Assembly: GCF_000518785.1 (NCBI RefSeq)
Contig: NZ_JAEG01000018.1
Span: forward strand, 1 to 64,000
Source of the DNA: Paenirhizobium selenitireducens ATCC BAA-1503
GTDB taxonomy: Bacteria > Pseudomonadota > Alphaproteobacteria > Rhizobiales > Rhizobiaceae
Direction: 5' to 3'
Length of the DNA stretch: 64,000 bases
The position numbers and the translations under genes are program-made. Positions 40,247-47,141 of the stretch are shown here, piece by piece. The stretch's first letter is position 1. The number at the start of each line of letters is the position of its first letter. The notes under the pieces are model-generated. The model had not been told where the DNA came from. It searched no databases and saw only the letters and a program-made list of their open reading frames with translations.

Positions 40247-40495
40247 ATGGCGACGATGAATGTTTCCCTGCCCGATCCGATGAAGGAATGGGTGGACGCG
40301 CAAACCCGGACGGGGCGCTACAGCAATGCCAGCGACTATGTGCGTGCCCTGATCCGCCGTGACCAGGAGCGCGCCGACTCGCTGGCGCAACTGCAAGGCC
40401 TTGTCACCGAGGGGCTCGACAGCGGCGTCAGCGACCGCTCGAAGGACGACATTCTTCAAGCCGCCCGCGAACGGCTTGCCGCCACCCGGCGATGA
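40247..40495 (+). CDS. parD: ParD-family antitoxin
   Basis: 82 aa from ATG 40247 (MATMNVSLPDPMKEWVDAQ); the frame is open upstream but runs through the repeat and operator. The ribbon-helix-helix domain is MNVSLPDPMKEWVDAQTRTGRYSNASDYVRALIRRDQER, standard for ParD/CopG type antitoxins, and the C-terminal part (LVTEGLDSGVSDRSKDDILQAARERL) binds ParE. It overlaps parE by four bases (ATGA). Confidence 0.93.
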   Translation: MATMNVSLPDPMKEWVDAQTRTGRYSNASDYVRALIRRDQERADSLAQLQGLVTEGLDSGVSDRSKDDILQAARERLAATRR

Positions 40496-40782
40496 CCTAT
40501 CGCACGACCGTCGAGGCCGATCGCGACATCATCGAGATCTATGTTCTCGGTGCACAGCAGTTCGGCGTGGCGCAGTCCGAGCGATACGTCGATGAGTTGT
40601 TCGACAGTTTTGAACTGCTTGCCGAAAATCCGCAGATGGCGCGCGAACGCCGCGAATTGAACCCGCCGATGCGGCTGTATCCCTATCACGCACATCTGAT
40701 CGCCTATCTCGTTCGGGATGGCGACATTCTGATCGTGCGCGTCCTCCACGGCCGGCAGGATTGGCAGGGGCTGTTCGGATAG
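40492..40782 (+). CDS. parE: ParE-family toxin
   Basis: 96 aa. RelE/ParE fold: TVEADRDIIEIYVLGAQQFGVAQSERYVDELFDSFELLAENPQMARERRELNPPMRLYPYHAHLIAYLVRDGDILIVRVLHGRQDW. The final VLHGRQDW matches the ParE end. ParE toxins poison DNA gyrase. The gene is translationally coupled to parD. Behind it, after 18 bases, lies the second copy of the 18-bp repeat. Confidence 0.93.
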   Translation: MTYRTTVEADRDIIEIYVLGAQQFGVAQSERYVDELFDSFELLAENPQMARERRELNPPMRLYPYHAHLIAYLVRDGDILIVRVLHGRQDWQGLFG

Positions 40783-40800
40783 GTGGGAGGAAGGCATTGT

Positions 40801-40818
40801 GTGTCGGCAGGCGGATGA
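40801..40818. repeat. 18-bp direct repeat copy flanking parDE
   Basis: GTGTCGGCAGGCGGATGA is identical to 40152-40169 on the other side of parDE. The remaining gap 40819-41153 has no recognisable gene. It is less GC-rich toward its right end, with short palindromes such as AAATCGATTT just before the caspase-like gene. Confidence 0.85.
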
Positions 40819-41168
40819 CGAGAGGAAGGCAAAGACTGGTTTGCGCCTTCAAGTCGGTCATTACCAGCCATTGAGGTTGGCCGCCAAAACCGGACACCGT
40901 CCCCAGGCCGCCGCCTCCAGCATCCGGTTGGTGGCCTCGATAAGTTCCCAAGCTAAGCGCAGCTCGAAGTTCGGGATCAGGCGAGAACATCAGAAAGGGA
41001 TCTAGGGCGAGATCGAACGGCCGATGCTCACCGACCCCACCCTGAGTTCTCTCCGTCAAAAAAGGTCAGCGGCAAAAATCGACGCAAATCGATTTGTTAG
41101 TATTTTCGGCGCAGGGTTCATGTGGAAATTCGCAAGAAAATAGAATGTTTTAAATGCTTTTTTCAGGT

Positions 41169-42041
41169 ATGAACCCTCGATTGGCAGCGGTATTCGGCCT
41201 AATTGTCGGCGCGGCCGTAGCAGTCATTCCGATGACTGGGGTGCGGGCCGAAGGTATAGATACCAAGACGACGCATCTGATGGCGATCGGCATTTGCCCT
41301 CCGTGGAAACGGCTGGATACACAGGCATGCCGCCGCAGCGTGGATGCCATCGAGGCGGCCTTGGCCGAGCGTCTCGACATAGACGACAGGAATGTGACCA
41401 CCCTTGTGAATGCCGCGGCCACGACCGAAGGTCTGAAGGCGGCTTTTGCGGGCTTGAGCGGCCTTGGCGCCAACGACCGGCTGATTATCTATGCAAACAT
41501 GCACGCCGGCGCTCTCGAACCAACCGCAGAGGCGGGGCCTGACAACGACGTGTTCGTGTTGTGGACGAAGGAAAAGCCGGCCGCGATACCGTTTGCTGTC
41601 GCTGAGGGAGACTGGATCATGGCCAGCGATTTCGCCGGCTGGGTGCACGCCTTGGCGGCCGGCGAAGTGATCTTCATTCTCGACGCCTGCGACTCCGACG
41701 CCGTCACGCCCTTGTTCATCGAAGCTCATCCGCAGAACAACGCGAACCGCGCGGAAGCGGTCATCGTCTCCGCCGCGGCCTCCCAGTTTGCCAATTTCAC
41801 CGCGGACCGATCGGTCGCCCTTTATTCCCAGCAGTTGGCGCAGTCGATTGCTGACGGCCGCGGCACATTTCAACAAGCCGCAGACCTTGCTGCATCGCGA
41901 ACACATACTGCGGCGATCCCTATCTGCGATCTTCAGAAATCGGCGCTTGAGCAGGCGGGAATGGATCCGCTGTCGTGCGCGCAGCAGCCGACGACGCATG
42001 ATCCTGAAGCTCTGCTGACCCGGATAGTCCTGCATGACTGA
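41169..42041 (+). CDS. Secreted caspase-like (peptidase C14 fold) protein
   Basis: 290 aa from ATG 41169 (an ATG at 41154 adds five residues). A signal peptide is present (MNPRLAAVFGLIVGAAVAVIP ... GVRA-EG). A caspase-like fold is suggested by a His after a hydrophobic strand (LIIYANMHAG, His112) and a Cys after another (VIFILDACDSD, Cys174). This matches the SGHG/DACxS dyad spacing of metacaspases. RSVDAIEAALAERLDIDDRNVTTLVN resembles the N-terminal helix/strand of C14 domains, and EAVIVSAAASQFA the strand after the active site. Two C-terminal Cys may form a disulfide. The GHG glycine is altered, so activity needs proof. A small secreted protein follows 43 bases later. Function is unknown. 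Confidence 0.72.
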   Translation: MNPRLAAVFGLIVGAAVAVIPMTGVRAEGIDTKTTHLMAIGICPPWKRLDTQACRRSVDAIEAALAERLDIDDRNVTTLVNAAATTEGLKAAFAGLSGLGANDRLIIYANMHAGALEPTAEAGPDNDVFVLWTKEKPAAIPFAVAEGDWIMASDFAGWVHALAAGEVIFILDACDSDAVTPLFIEAHPQNNANRAEAVIVSAAASQFANFTADRSVALYSQQLAQSIADGRGTFQQAADLAASRTHTAAIPICDLQKSALEQAGMDPLSCAQQPTTHDPEALLTRIVLHD

Positions 42042-42084
42042 CCGCAATGGGCAGCTATAACCTTCAAACCAAGGAGAAAATGAA

Positions 42085-42315
42085 ATGAAGACCATTCTGA
42101 TCGGACTATTTTTGACCGCCTCTGCGGCCTCGGCATTTGCCCACACCGGAGAGTGGATTACCGACGCCTGGTTGGGCACTGAAGACGTCGCCGGCGGCAC
42201 CGTTTGCAAGGTAAAGACCATTGTTGTTCTGGCTCAGTCCGCCGACGATTGCGTTGCAATCGGCGGCGAAGCGACCCACACACTGGTCCGCTCGACAAAG
42301 CCCATCGCCAAGTGA
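42085..42315 (+). CDS. Small secreted protein downstream of caspase-like gene
   Basis: 76 aa, ATG eight bases after a strong AAGGAG. The signal peptide MKTILIGLFLTASAASAFA is predicted to be cleaved before HTGEW. The mature part of about 57 residues has two cysteines (TVCKVKTIVV; SADDCVAIGGEA) that can form one disulfide. Possible roles as inhibitor, substrate or chaperone of the caspase-like protein are inference from position only. No family is recognised. Confidence 0.72.
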   Translation: MKTILIGLFLTASAASAFAHTGEWITDAWLGTEDVAGGTVCKVKTIVVLAQSADDCVAIGGEATHTLVRSTKPIAK

Positions 42316-42466
42316 GCACAAGCGGTGGTGCGGCGTTCACCGCCTCACCAACGCCTCACCAACGCTTCAGCAATTCCCGTCGATGGTGGACGCCGGAACC
42401 GGGTCAGTCCAGTATCGGCCCCATAGCAGCCAGAAACGGCCTCCCTGGCCTTTACCACCCACATCC

Positions 42467-42748
42467 TCAGGCCGCCTCCCCAATCCGCATCTCCACGCGC
42501 AACCCCGCCTCCGTCAGCATGCCGACAAGCGTGTCGATGGAAAACAGGGTGATCTTGCCGCGTAAGAGGTCGGAAATGCGCGGTTGGGTGACGCCGAGCC
42601 GGCGCGCGGCCTCGGCCTGGGTCCAGCCCTTGGTTCGGATTTGCCGGTCCAGCGCCATCATCAGGGAGGCGCGAAGCCTCATGGTCTCCGCATCGGCCGG
42701 ACGGTCTTCGATGGCGTCCCAAATGCCTGCAAAGGTCTCGTCGCTCAT
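42467..42748 (-). CDS. XRE-family HTH protein (HigA2/antitoxin-like), orphan
   Basis: 93 aa from ATG 42748. The HTH is GWTQAEAARRLGVTQPRISDLLRGKITLFSIDTLVGMLTEAGL, as in HigA2-like antitoxins (HTH_37). It begins three bases after the MAPEG stop on the same strand and has no toxin gene on either side. It may regulate the MAPEG gene or be an antitoxin left without partner. Confidence 0.82.
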   Translation of the reverse strand: MSDETFAGIWDAIEDRPADAETMRLRASLMMALDRQIRTKGWTQAEAARRLGVTQPRISDLLRGKITLFSIDTLVGMLTEAGLRVEMRIGEAA

Positions 42749-42751
42749 CAC

Positions 42752-43135
42752 TCACCCCATTTTCAACAACGCCCCGATCGTGCCCCCCACCAGCAGCACG
42801 ATGCCGATGAGAAAGGTCAGCGCGGCCCCTGGCCCGCGCTTCTTGGCGTCGGCATAATATTCCGAGGCGTAGAGCACGCGGGATGCCGTCCAGCCGAGGC
42901 CGAGCAGGCCGGCGATGGCGTCGGAGACGTAAAACCCGAACAGCCAGAGCGAGGGCAGGAACAGCACCAGTTGCTCGACGGTATTCTGCTGCACCCGAAA
43001 GATCCGCTCGAAATCGGCATTGCCGGTGGTCTTCGGTGCCTGGACGCCGAATTGCTGGCGGGCGCGGGCGACTTTGAGGAGAAACCAGATATAGGCGATC
43101 AGCGCGGTGAAGGTGGCAAGCACGGTAAAGCGCAT
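42752..43135 (-). CDS. MAPEG-family membrane protein (second copy)
   Basis: 127 aa from ATG 43135, four transmembrane helices. TVLATFTALIAYIWFLLKVARARQQFGVQAPKTTGNADFERIFRVQQNTVEQLVLFLPSLWLFGFYVSD carries the MAPEG motif (F-E-R-x-x-R-V-Q-x-N-T-x-E). It is closer to the eicosanoid/glutathione transferase type than the copy at 37729. It is in an operon with the XRE protein. Confidence 0.9.
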   Translation of the reverse strand: MRFTVLATFTALIAYIWFLLKVARARQQFGVQAPKTTGNADFERIFRVQQNTVEQLVLFLPSLWLFGFYVSDAIAGLLGLGWTASRVLYASEYYADAKKRGPGAALTFLIGIVLLVGGTIGALLKMG

Positions 43136-43203
43136 CGGAAAATTCCTTGGGGGCAAACAGCAATGGCCGGCAATGGGCGCGATGCTAGGCGAAGGCCGCC
43201 CGG

Positions 43204-43268
43204 CGTGCAAGACAACCGTGCAAGACAACCGCGCGCGGCAAGCGCGCAAGACAGGCGTGCAAGTCAGG
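43204..43268. repeat. Five-unit 13-bp tandem repeat (minisatellite)
   Basis: Units read CGTGCAAGACAAC, CGTGCAAGACAAC, CGCGCGCGGCAAG, CGCGCAAGACAGG and CGTGCAAGTCAGG. The first two are identical, the others degenerate. It lies in the divergent gap between the MAPEG gene and hemolysin III. Confidence 0.75.
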
Positions 43269-43374
43269 CGCCGCCGCCCTACAATCGCCACGCCCACCCT
43301 TGAAGATGACGGCAAATTTACACATGATGTGCAGGATCGCCGCGACGATCGTCTTCCAGGGGTTTTCGACCGAC

Positions 43375-44028
43375 ATGACCGACCAGTTCCGCTTCGGGCG
43401 GCCCTATGATTTCCATGAACTGGTGGCCGATGGCATCGTCCACGGCATCGGCGTGGTCTTCGCGCTGATCGGCGCCACCGCGCTGATCTTCTATGCCACC
43501 GTCTGGACGAGCTATGCCGAAATGGCCGCCGCCTGGATCTACGGCCTCGGCCTCGTCATCGCGCTGGCCGTCTCGTTCACCTACAATATGTGGCCGCATT
43601 CGCGCACCAAGTGGATCCTGCGCCGCTTCGACCATTCGGCGATCTTCGTGCTGATCGCCGCCACCTACACGCCCTTCCTGGTCAAGGGCGCGCATGACTG
43701 GACGATCTTGGCGCTTCTGATCGGCATCTGGGTCACCGCCGCCGTCGGCATCACGCTCAAATGCCGCTATCCCGGCCGCTACGACCGGCTGGCCATCCTG
43801 CTCTATCTCGCCATGGGCTGGAGCGGCGCGCTGGCGCTCGGGCCGATCTCGCAGACCCTGCCGAGCATTACATTGCTTCTGATCATCGTCGGTGGCTGCA
43901 TCTATTCGGCCGGCGTGGTCTTTCATGTCTGGGAACGCCTGCGTTTCCAGAACGCCATCTGGCACGGCTTCGTCGTCACCGCTGCCGCCGTACACTATTC
44001 CGCCGTCGTCACCGCCATCGGCCACTGA
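43375..44028 (+). CDS. Hemolysin III / PAQR-like seven-helix membrane protein
   Basis: 217 aa from ATG 43375 (an upstream ATG at 43306 is possible). It has seven transmembrane helices and the family's metal-site residues: ADGIVHGIGVVFALIGATAL, LRRFDHSAIFVLIAATYTPF and WHGFVVTAAAVHYSAVV. Homologues (YqfA, HlyIII) belong to the PAQR/CREST superfamily of probable hydrolases; haemolysis is not an established role. Single gene. Confidence 0.9.
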   Translation: MTDQFRFGRPYDFHELVADGIVHGIGVVFALIGATALIFYATVWTSYAEMAAAWIYGLGLVIALAVSFTYNMWPHSRTKWILRRFDHSAIFVLIAATYTPFLVKGAHDWTILALLIGIWVTAAVGITLKCRYPGRYDRLAILLYLAMGWSGALALGPISQTLPSITLLLIIVGGCIYSAGVVFHVWERLRFQNAIWHGFVVTAAAVHYSAVVTAIGH

Positions 44029-44053
44029 ACGGCGCCTTTCCCGGGACGCGGCC

Positions 44054-44623
44054 TCAGCCGGCCTTTGCGAGCACCACCGCATAGCGGCAGGGCCTGTCGC
44101 TCTCGTTCCTGAAACAGCAGTCGGTCGGCGGCCCCAGCGCCAGGCAGTCGCCGTCGGCGAGCTGATGGATGGTCTCGCCCTCGACGAAGGTGAGGGCGCC
44201 CTCGATCACCCAGACGAGCTGGCGCAGGAAGGCGAAGGCGGCCGCGCCATAGGGCACCTCCGCCCCCGGCGGCAGCTCGACCTCGACGATCTCGAGCGGC
44301 AGGTCGATGATGGGCGAGACATGGCGTCGCCGGTAGCCGGTCGCCGGATCGGTCCAGACCGGCTGCTCGCCGCGCCGCAGCAGGCGCCGTCCGGAGGCTT
44401 CCGCCCGGGCGACGAGCGTCGAAACGCTGAGCGACAGCGCGCCGGCGAGCTTGCCGAGAAGGGCGGCCGTCGGGCTGCTCTCGCCGCGCTCCACCTTGTG
44501 GATCATCGCCCGGGAGACGTCGGCGCGTTCGGCGAGCTCGGAGAGCGACCAGCCGCGCGCCAGCCGCTCCGCACGGATTCTCTCCCCTAGACAGTGATCG
44601 AGATTGTCTGATATGTTCGACAT
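44054..44623 (-). CDS. XRE-cupin transcriptional regulator
   Basis: 189 aa from ATG 44623. The N-terminal HTH_3 is LGERIRAERLARGWSLSELAERADVSRAMIHKVERGESSPTAALLGKLAGAL. The C-terminal cupin_2 domain is VELPPGAEVPYGAAAFAFLRQLVWVIEGALTFVEGE. This is the usual layout of small-molecule-sensing XRE-cupin repressors. It is divergent from the acetyltransferase at 44651 with only 27 bases between start codons, so the two surely share a control region. Confidence 0.9.
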   Translation of the reverse strand: MSNISDNLDHCLGERIRAERLARGWSLSELAERADVSRAMIHKVERGESSPTAALLGKLAGALSLSVSTLVARAEASGRRLLRRGEQPVWTDPATGYRRRHVSPIIDLPLEIVEVELPPGAEVPYGAAAFAFLRQLVWVIEGALTFVEGETIHQLADGDCLALGPPTDCCFRNESDRPCRYAVVLAKAG

Positions 44624-44645
44624 AGAGTTTACTATATTGGACAGT
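44604..44645. promoter_or_regulatory. Overlapping divergent control region with inverted repeat
   Basis: TGTCTGATAT (44606-44615) and ATATTGGACA (44634-44643) form an imperfect inverted repeat (8 of 10 positions) across the 27-base gap. TATATT (44633-44638) could be the -10 of the acetyltransferase, leaving a leader of six bases or fewer. The XRE-cupin protein is the likely binder. Confidence 0.45.
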
Positions 44646-44650
44646 TGACC

Positions 44651-45151
44651 ATGACGCAACCGATTCTGATCCGCGACGCGACCGAGGCCGACCTCGCCGC
44701 GATCCGCGACATCTACAACCACGCCGTCGAGCATACGACAGCGATCTGGAACGAGGTGCTGATCGACGTCGACAACCGCCGCGCCTGGCTGGAACTGCGC
44801 CGCGCCAAGGGCTTTCCGGTGCTGGTGGCGGAGCGCGCCGGCACGGTGGCGGGCTATGCCTCCTATGGCGACTGGCGCGCCTTCGACGGCTATCGCCATA
44901 CGGTCGAGCATTCCGTCTATGTCGACAAGGATTGCCGCGGCGCGGGCATCGGCAGGCTGTTGATGCAGGCGCTGATCGACCATGCGCGCGGCAACGACAA
45001 GCATGTGATGATTGCCGCGATCGAGGCCAAGAACCAGCCGTCGATCGCGCTGCACGAGCGCCTCGGCTTCCGCCTGGTCGGCATCCACCAGGAGGTCGGC
45101 ATCAAGTTCGGGCGCTGGCTCGATCTGGCGATGATGGAATTGAAGCTCTGA
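44651..45151 (+). CDS. GNAT acetyltransferase (phosphinothricin acetyltransferase-like)
   Basis: 166 aa from ATG 44651. ILIRDATEADLAAIRDIYNHAVEHTTAIWNEVLID and VAGYASYGDWRAFDGYRHTVEHSVYVDKDCRGAGIGRLLMQALIDHA are the hallmarks of the Pat/MddA group, which acetylates phosphinothricin, methionine sulfoximine or methionine sulfone. IAAIEAKNQPSIALHERLGF completes the fold. Control by the adjacent XRE-cupin regulator is likely. Confidence 0.9.
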   Translation: MTQPILIRDATEADLAAIRDIYNHAVEHTTAIWNEVLIDVDNRRAWLELRRAKGFPVLVAERAGTVAGYASYGDWRAFDGYRHTVEHSVYVDKDCRGAGIGRLLMQALIDHARGNDKHVMIAAIEAKNQPSIALHERLGFRLVGIHQEVGIKFGRWLDLAMMELKL

Positions 45152-45404
45152 GGCCGTCTAAGCCGGCGGTTTCCGGCGGGTCGTCATGGCGGCGCAGCGC
45201 GGGAGGCTTTCCCTTGTTTCTCCGGTGATGGATCGGCGCCAGCACCAGCACCGCCGGCAATGTGGCGGGCCACAGCATGCAGGCGATTAACCCGACGATC
45301 CGTCCGCCGTCCCAGCGGTTGCCGTCGGCCATGCCCTCGACGAAGCTCGCCCCCATGAAGAGGGAAGCAGGCAAGAGCCAGAGCGCAAGCAGCAAAAGGA
45401 CCAT
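45102..45404 (-). CDS. Small hypothetical membrane protein
   Basis: About 100 aa from ATG 45404. Two hydrophobic helices (MVLLLLALWLLPASLFMGASF; GLIACMLWPATLPAVLVLAPI) are separated by a loop and followed by a basic tail. It overlaps the acetyltransferase end by 50 bases tail to tail. No clear Shine-Dalgarno sequence and no known family. The reading may be real only for the first 70 residues. Confidence 0.4.
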   Translation of the reverse strand: MVLLLLALWLLPASLFMGASFVEGMADGNRWDGGRIVGLIACMLWPATLPAVLVLAPIHHRRNKGKPPALRRHDDPPETAGLDGLRASIPSSPDRASART

Positions 45405-45533
45405 GTGCAAACCGAGGGGCCAAACGAATCAAATCGTTTTAACTTTAGCCCACGCCGGGCGGGTCTTCATAACCCCGACTTTTCGCAGGGTCCGGGCGCC
45501 GCGTGCCGGCGCTCGCAGGTTCGGCCCGTTGCC

Positions 45534-45647
45534 TCACTCGAAGTAGTCCAGTTCGGGTCGCGGCTGCTCCGCGCATTCCTCCAGTGCCGCCGCGACGAAA
45601 TCCGCGTCCAGCGGGCCGGAAACCTCCCTCAACCAATCCCATTCCAT
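45534..45647 (-). pseudogene. VapB antitoxin C-terminal relic
   Basis: 37 residues (MEWDWLREVSGPLDADFVAAAL ... RPELDYFE) match the C-terminal toxin-binding part of VapB antitoxins: W-x-W-L-x-x-x-x-G-P-L-D-x-D-F and the final R-P-x-L-D-x-F-E. The AbrB-like DNA-binding N-terminus is absent, because the DUF302 gene occupies that place. No VapC PIN-domain gene follows. It is probably the remnant of a deleted vapBC locus. Confidence 0.6.
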
Positions 45648-45664
45648 GGCCAGTTGTCTCTCCC

Positions 45665-46054
45665 TCAGATCGCCTCGACAGCCTTCCGGAGCATGTCGCG
45701 CACCTCGCCGGCCACCAATGTCAGTCGATCGTTCGGGATGGCCTCCATCGAGGCCTGCGGGTCGATGGCGCTGACCATGACGGAATGGCCGCCGGTCCGG
45801 CGCACGATGACGTTGCAGGGCAGCATGGCGCCCACCTTCGGCTCGATGCCGATCGCCTGATGCGCCATTTTCGGGTTGCAGGCGCCGAGGATCAGGTAGT
45901 CGTCGATATCCTGGTCGATCTTCTTCTTCAGCGTCGCCTTGACGTCGATCTCGGTCAAGACGCCGAAACCGTTGGCGGCGAGTGCTGCGCGGGTTCTCTC
46001 GACAACGCTGTCGAAATCCGTGCCCTCGAACGTCCTGTCGATCGTGTAGCTCAT
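45665..46054 (-). CDS. DUF302 family protein
   Basis: 129 aa from ATG 46054, with AGGAG eight bases upstream. It has the DUF302 pattern: TFEGTDFDSVVERTRAALAANGFGVLTEIDVKATLKKKIDQDIDDYLILGACNPKMAHQAI, then GAMLPCNVIVRRTGG. The family is widespread, with unknown function; some members sit near sulfur or redox genes. The gap 46055-46251 upstream shows nothing recognisable. Confidence 0.88.
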   Translation of the reverse strand: MSYTIDRTFEGTDFDSVVERTRAALAANGFGVLTEIDVKATLKKKIDQDIDDYLILGACNPKMAHQAIGIEPKVGAMLPCNVIVRRTGGHSVMVSAIDPQASMEAIPNDRLTLVAGEVRDMLRKAVEAI

Positions 46055-46251
46055 GTCCCGTTCTCCTGTTTTCGCGGCCGCCCTGCGTTCGCTCGGTACC
46101 CTGCCGCAAGGCTGTGCGGTCCGTCCCTCCAGTGGATACGCCAATCCCGGCTTCCGTATGGCGCGGTCCGGATCGTCGGGAACATGCGCGGCCGCAGTGG
46201 CGCCTGCGGCAGACAGGCCCCTCGAGGGCCCGTCCCCACGCGGCTGGCATC

Positions 46252-46989
46252 TCACTCGATCCGCGTGCGCACCATCTCGCCGCGAATGGTGATCGCCGGT
46301 TTTGCCCCCGGCGTGTTGGGCAGCGCGCTGTCGACATAGGAGGCGACCGCCTCGACCAGGTAGCTGACCGGTGTGGGCACGAGGAACTTGACCGAGGCGT
46401 CGAGCATCTTGCCGGCGATGGCGATGGTCTCGTCCTGCATCACCCGGTCATAGGTGAGGCGGGCGCGAAGCGCCGCGCCCGAAATCGAGACGTCCGTCGC
46501 ATGGCCCTCGAAGGAAAGGTCGCCGGCATCACTGCGGATGTCGACCACCGAGAAGTCGCCGGCGAGCCGGGCGCGCGCCGCCTTTTGGTCGATGATCACG
46601 GCGGCCTCGGGCTTCAGGTTGGCGGAAATCTCCATGGTGCAGTCCGACCAGTCGAAGAAGCGTGCGGCCCGGCCGACGTCGACGATCAGCGTATCGCCGT
46701 CGATGCGCATGCTGCCCTGGGCCGGGCAGCCGCCGGAGAACCATCCGGAATGCCACACCGCACCCCAGCCGCGCCGCTCGCCCTTCATCTCTGCCACCAG
46801 CGGCGCGTCGGCCCGGGCGGTGATGACGATGTCGCTTGCGGCTCCCTCGACCCTTATCCTGGCGACATGGCTCAAATCGAGCGGACCCGCCACGCTGTCG
46901 CGGGTGGCGACGAAGGCGACGGCGGCGTCGAGTAAGCCGAGCGCCAGAATGGTGCCGGCGATGGAAAGAAGGATAGTGCGGGTCTTCAT
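46252..46989 (-). CDS. Exported beta-rich hypothetical protein
   Basis: 245 aa from ATG 46989. An N-terminal signal or anchor (ILLSIAGTILALGLLDAAVAFVA) is followed by a region rich in short beta strands alternating with Asp/Gly (IRVEGAASDIVITARADAPL; SMRIDGDTLIVDVG; ARLAGDFSVVDIRSDAGDLSFEGHATDVSISGAAL). This is reminiscent of DUF4097-like adhesin repeats, but I do not claim membership. It is divergent from the membrane AraC gene at 47142, which may regulate it. Confidence 0.72.
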   Translation of the reverse strand: MKTRTILLSIAGTILALGLLDAAVAFVATRDSVAGPLDLSHVARIRVEGAASDIVITARADAPLVAEMKGERRGWGAVWHSGWFSGGCPAQGSMRIDGDTLIVDVGRAARFFDWSDCTMEISANLKPEAAVIIDQKAARARLAGDFSVVDIRSDAGDLSFEGHATDVSISGAALRARLTYDRVMQDETIAIAGKMLDASVKFLVPTPVSYLVEAVASYVDSALPNTPGAKPAITIRGEMVRTRIE

Positions 46990-47141
46990 GGGGATGCTCC
47001 AGGTGTTGGATGACGATGGCGCAATCCAGCACCGGCATACGGTTACCCGCGACCTTGAACGCGTTTCAGGTCGACCTCGAACGCGCTTGCGGTCATGGTG
47101 GCGCAAAGCCCTCACCAGTCCCTTGTCAAAAAAATCCGCCC

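Noticed and set aside
40529-41059. 176-residue minus-strand frame over parE and the following gap
   Set aside because: Antisense to parE; the remainder shows no protein-like pattern.
43204-43268. 13-bp tandem units considered as CRISPR or iterons of a replication origin
   Set aside because: No spacers, no rep gene and only five degenerate copies; listed as a minisatellite.
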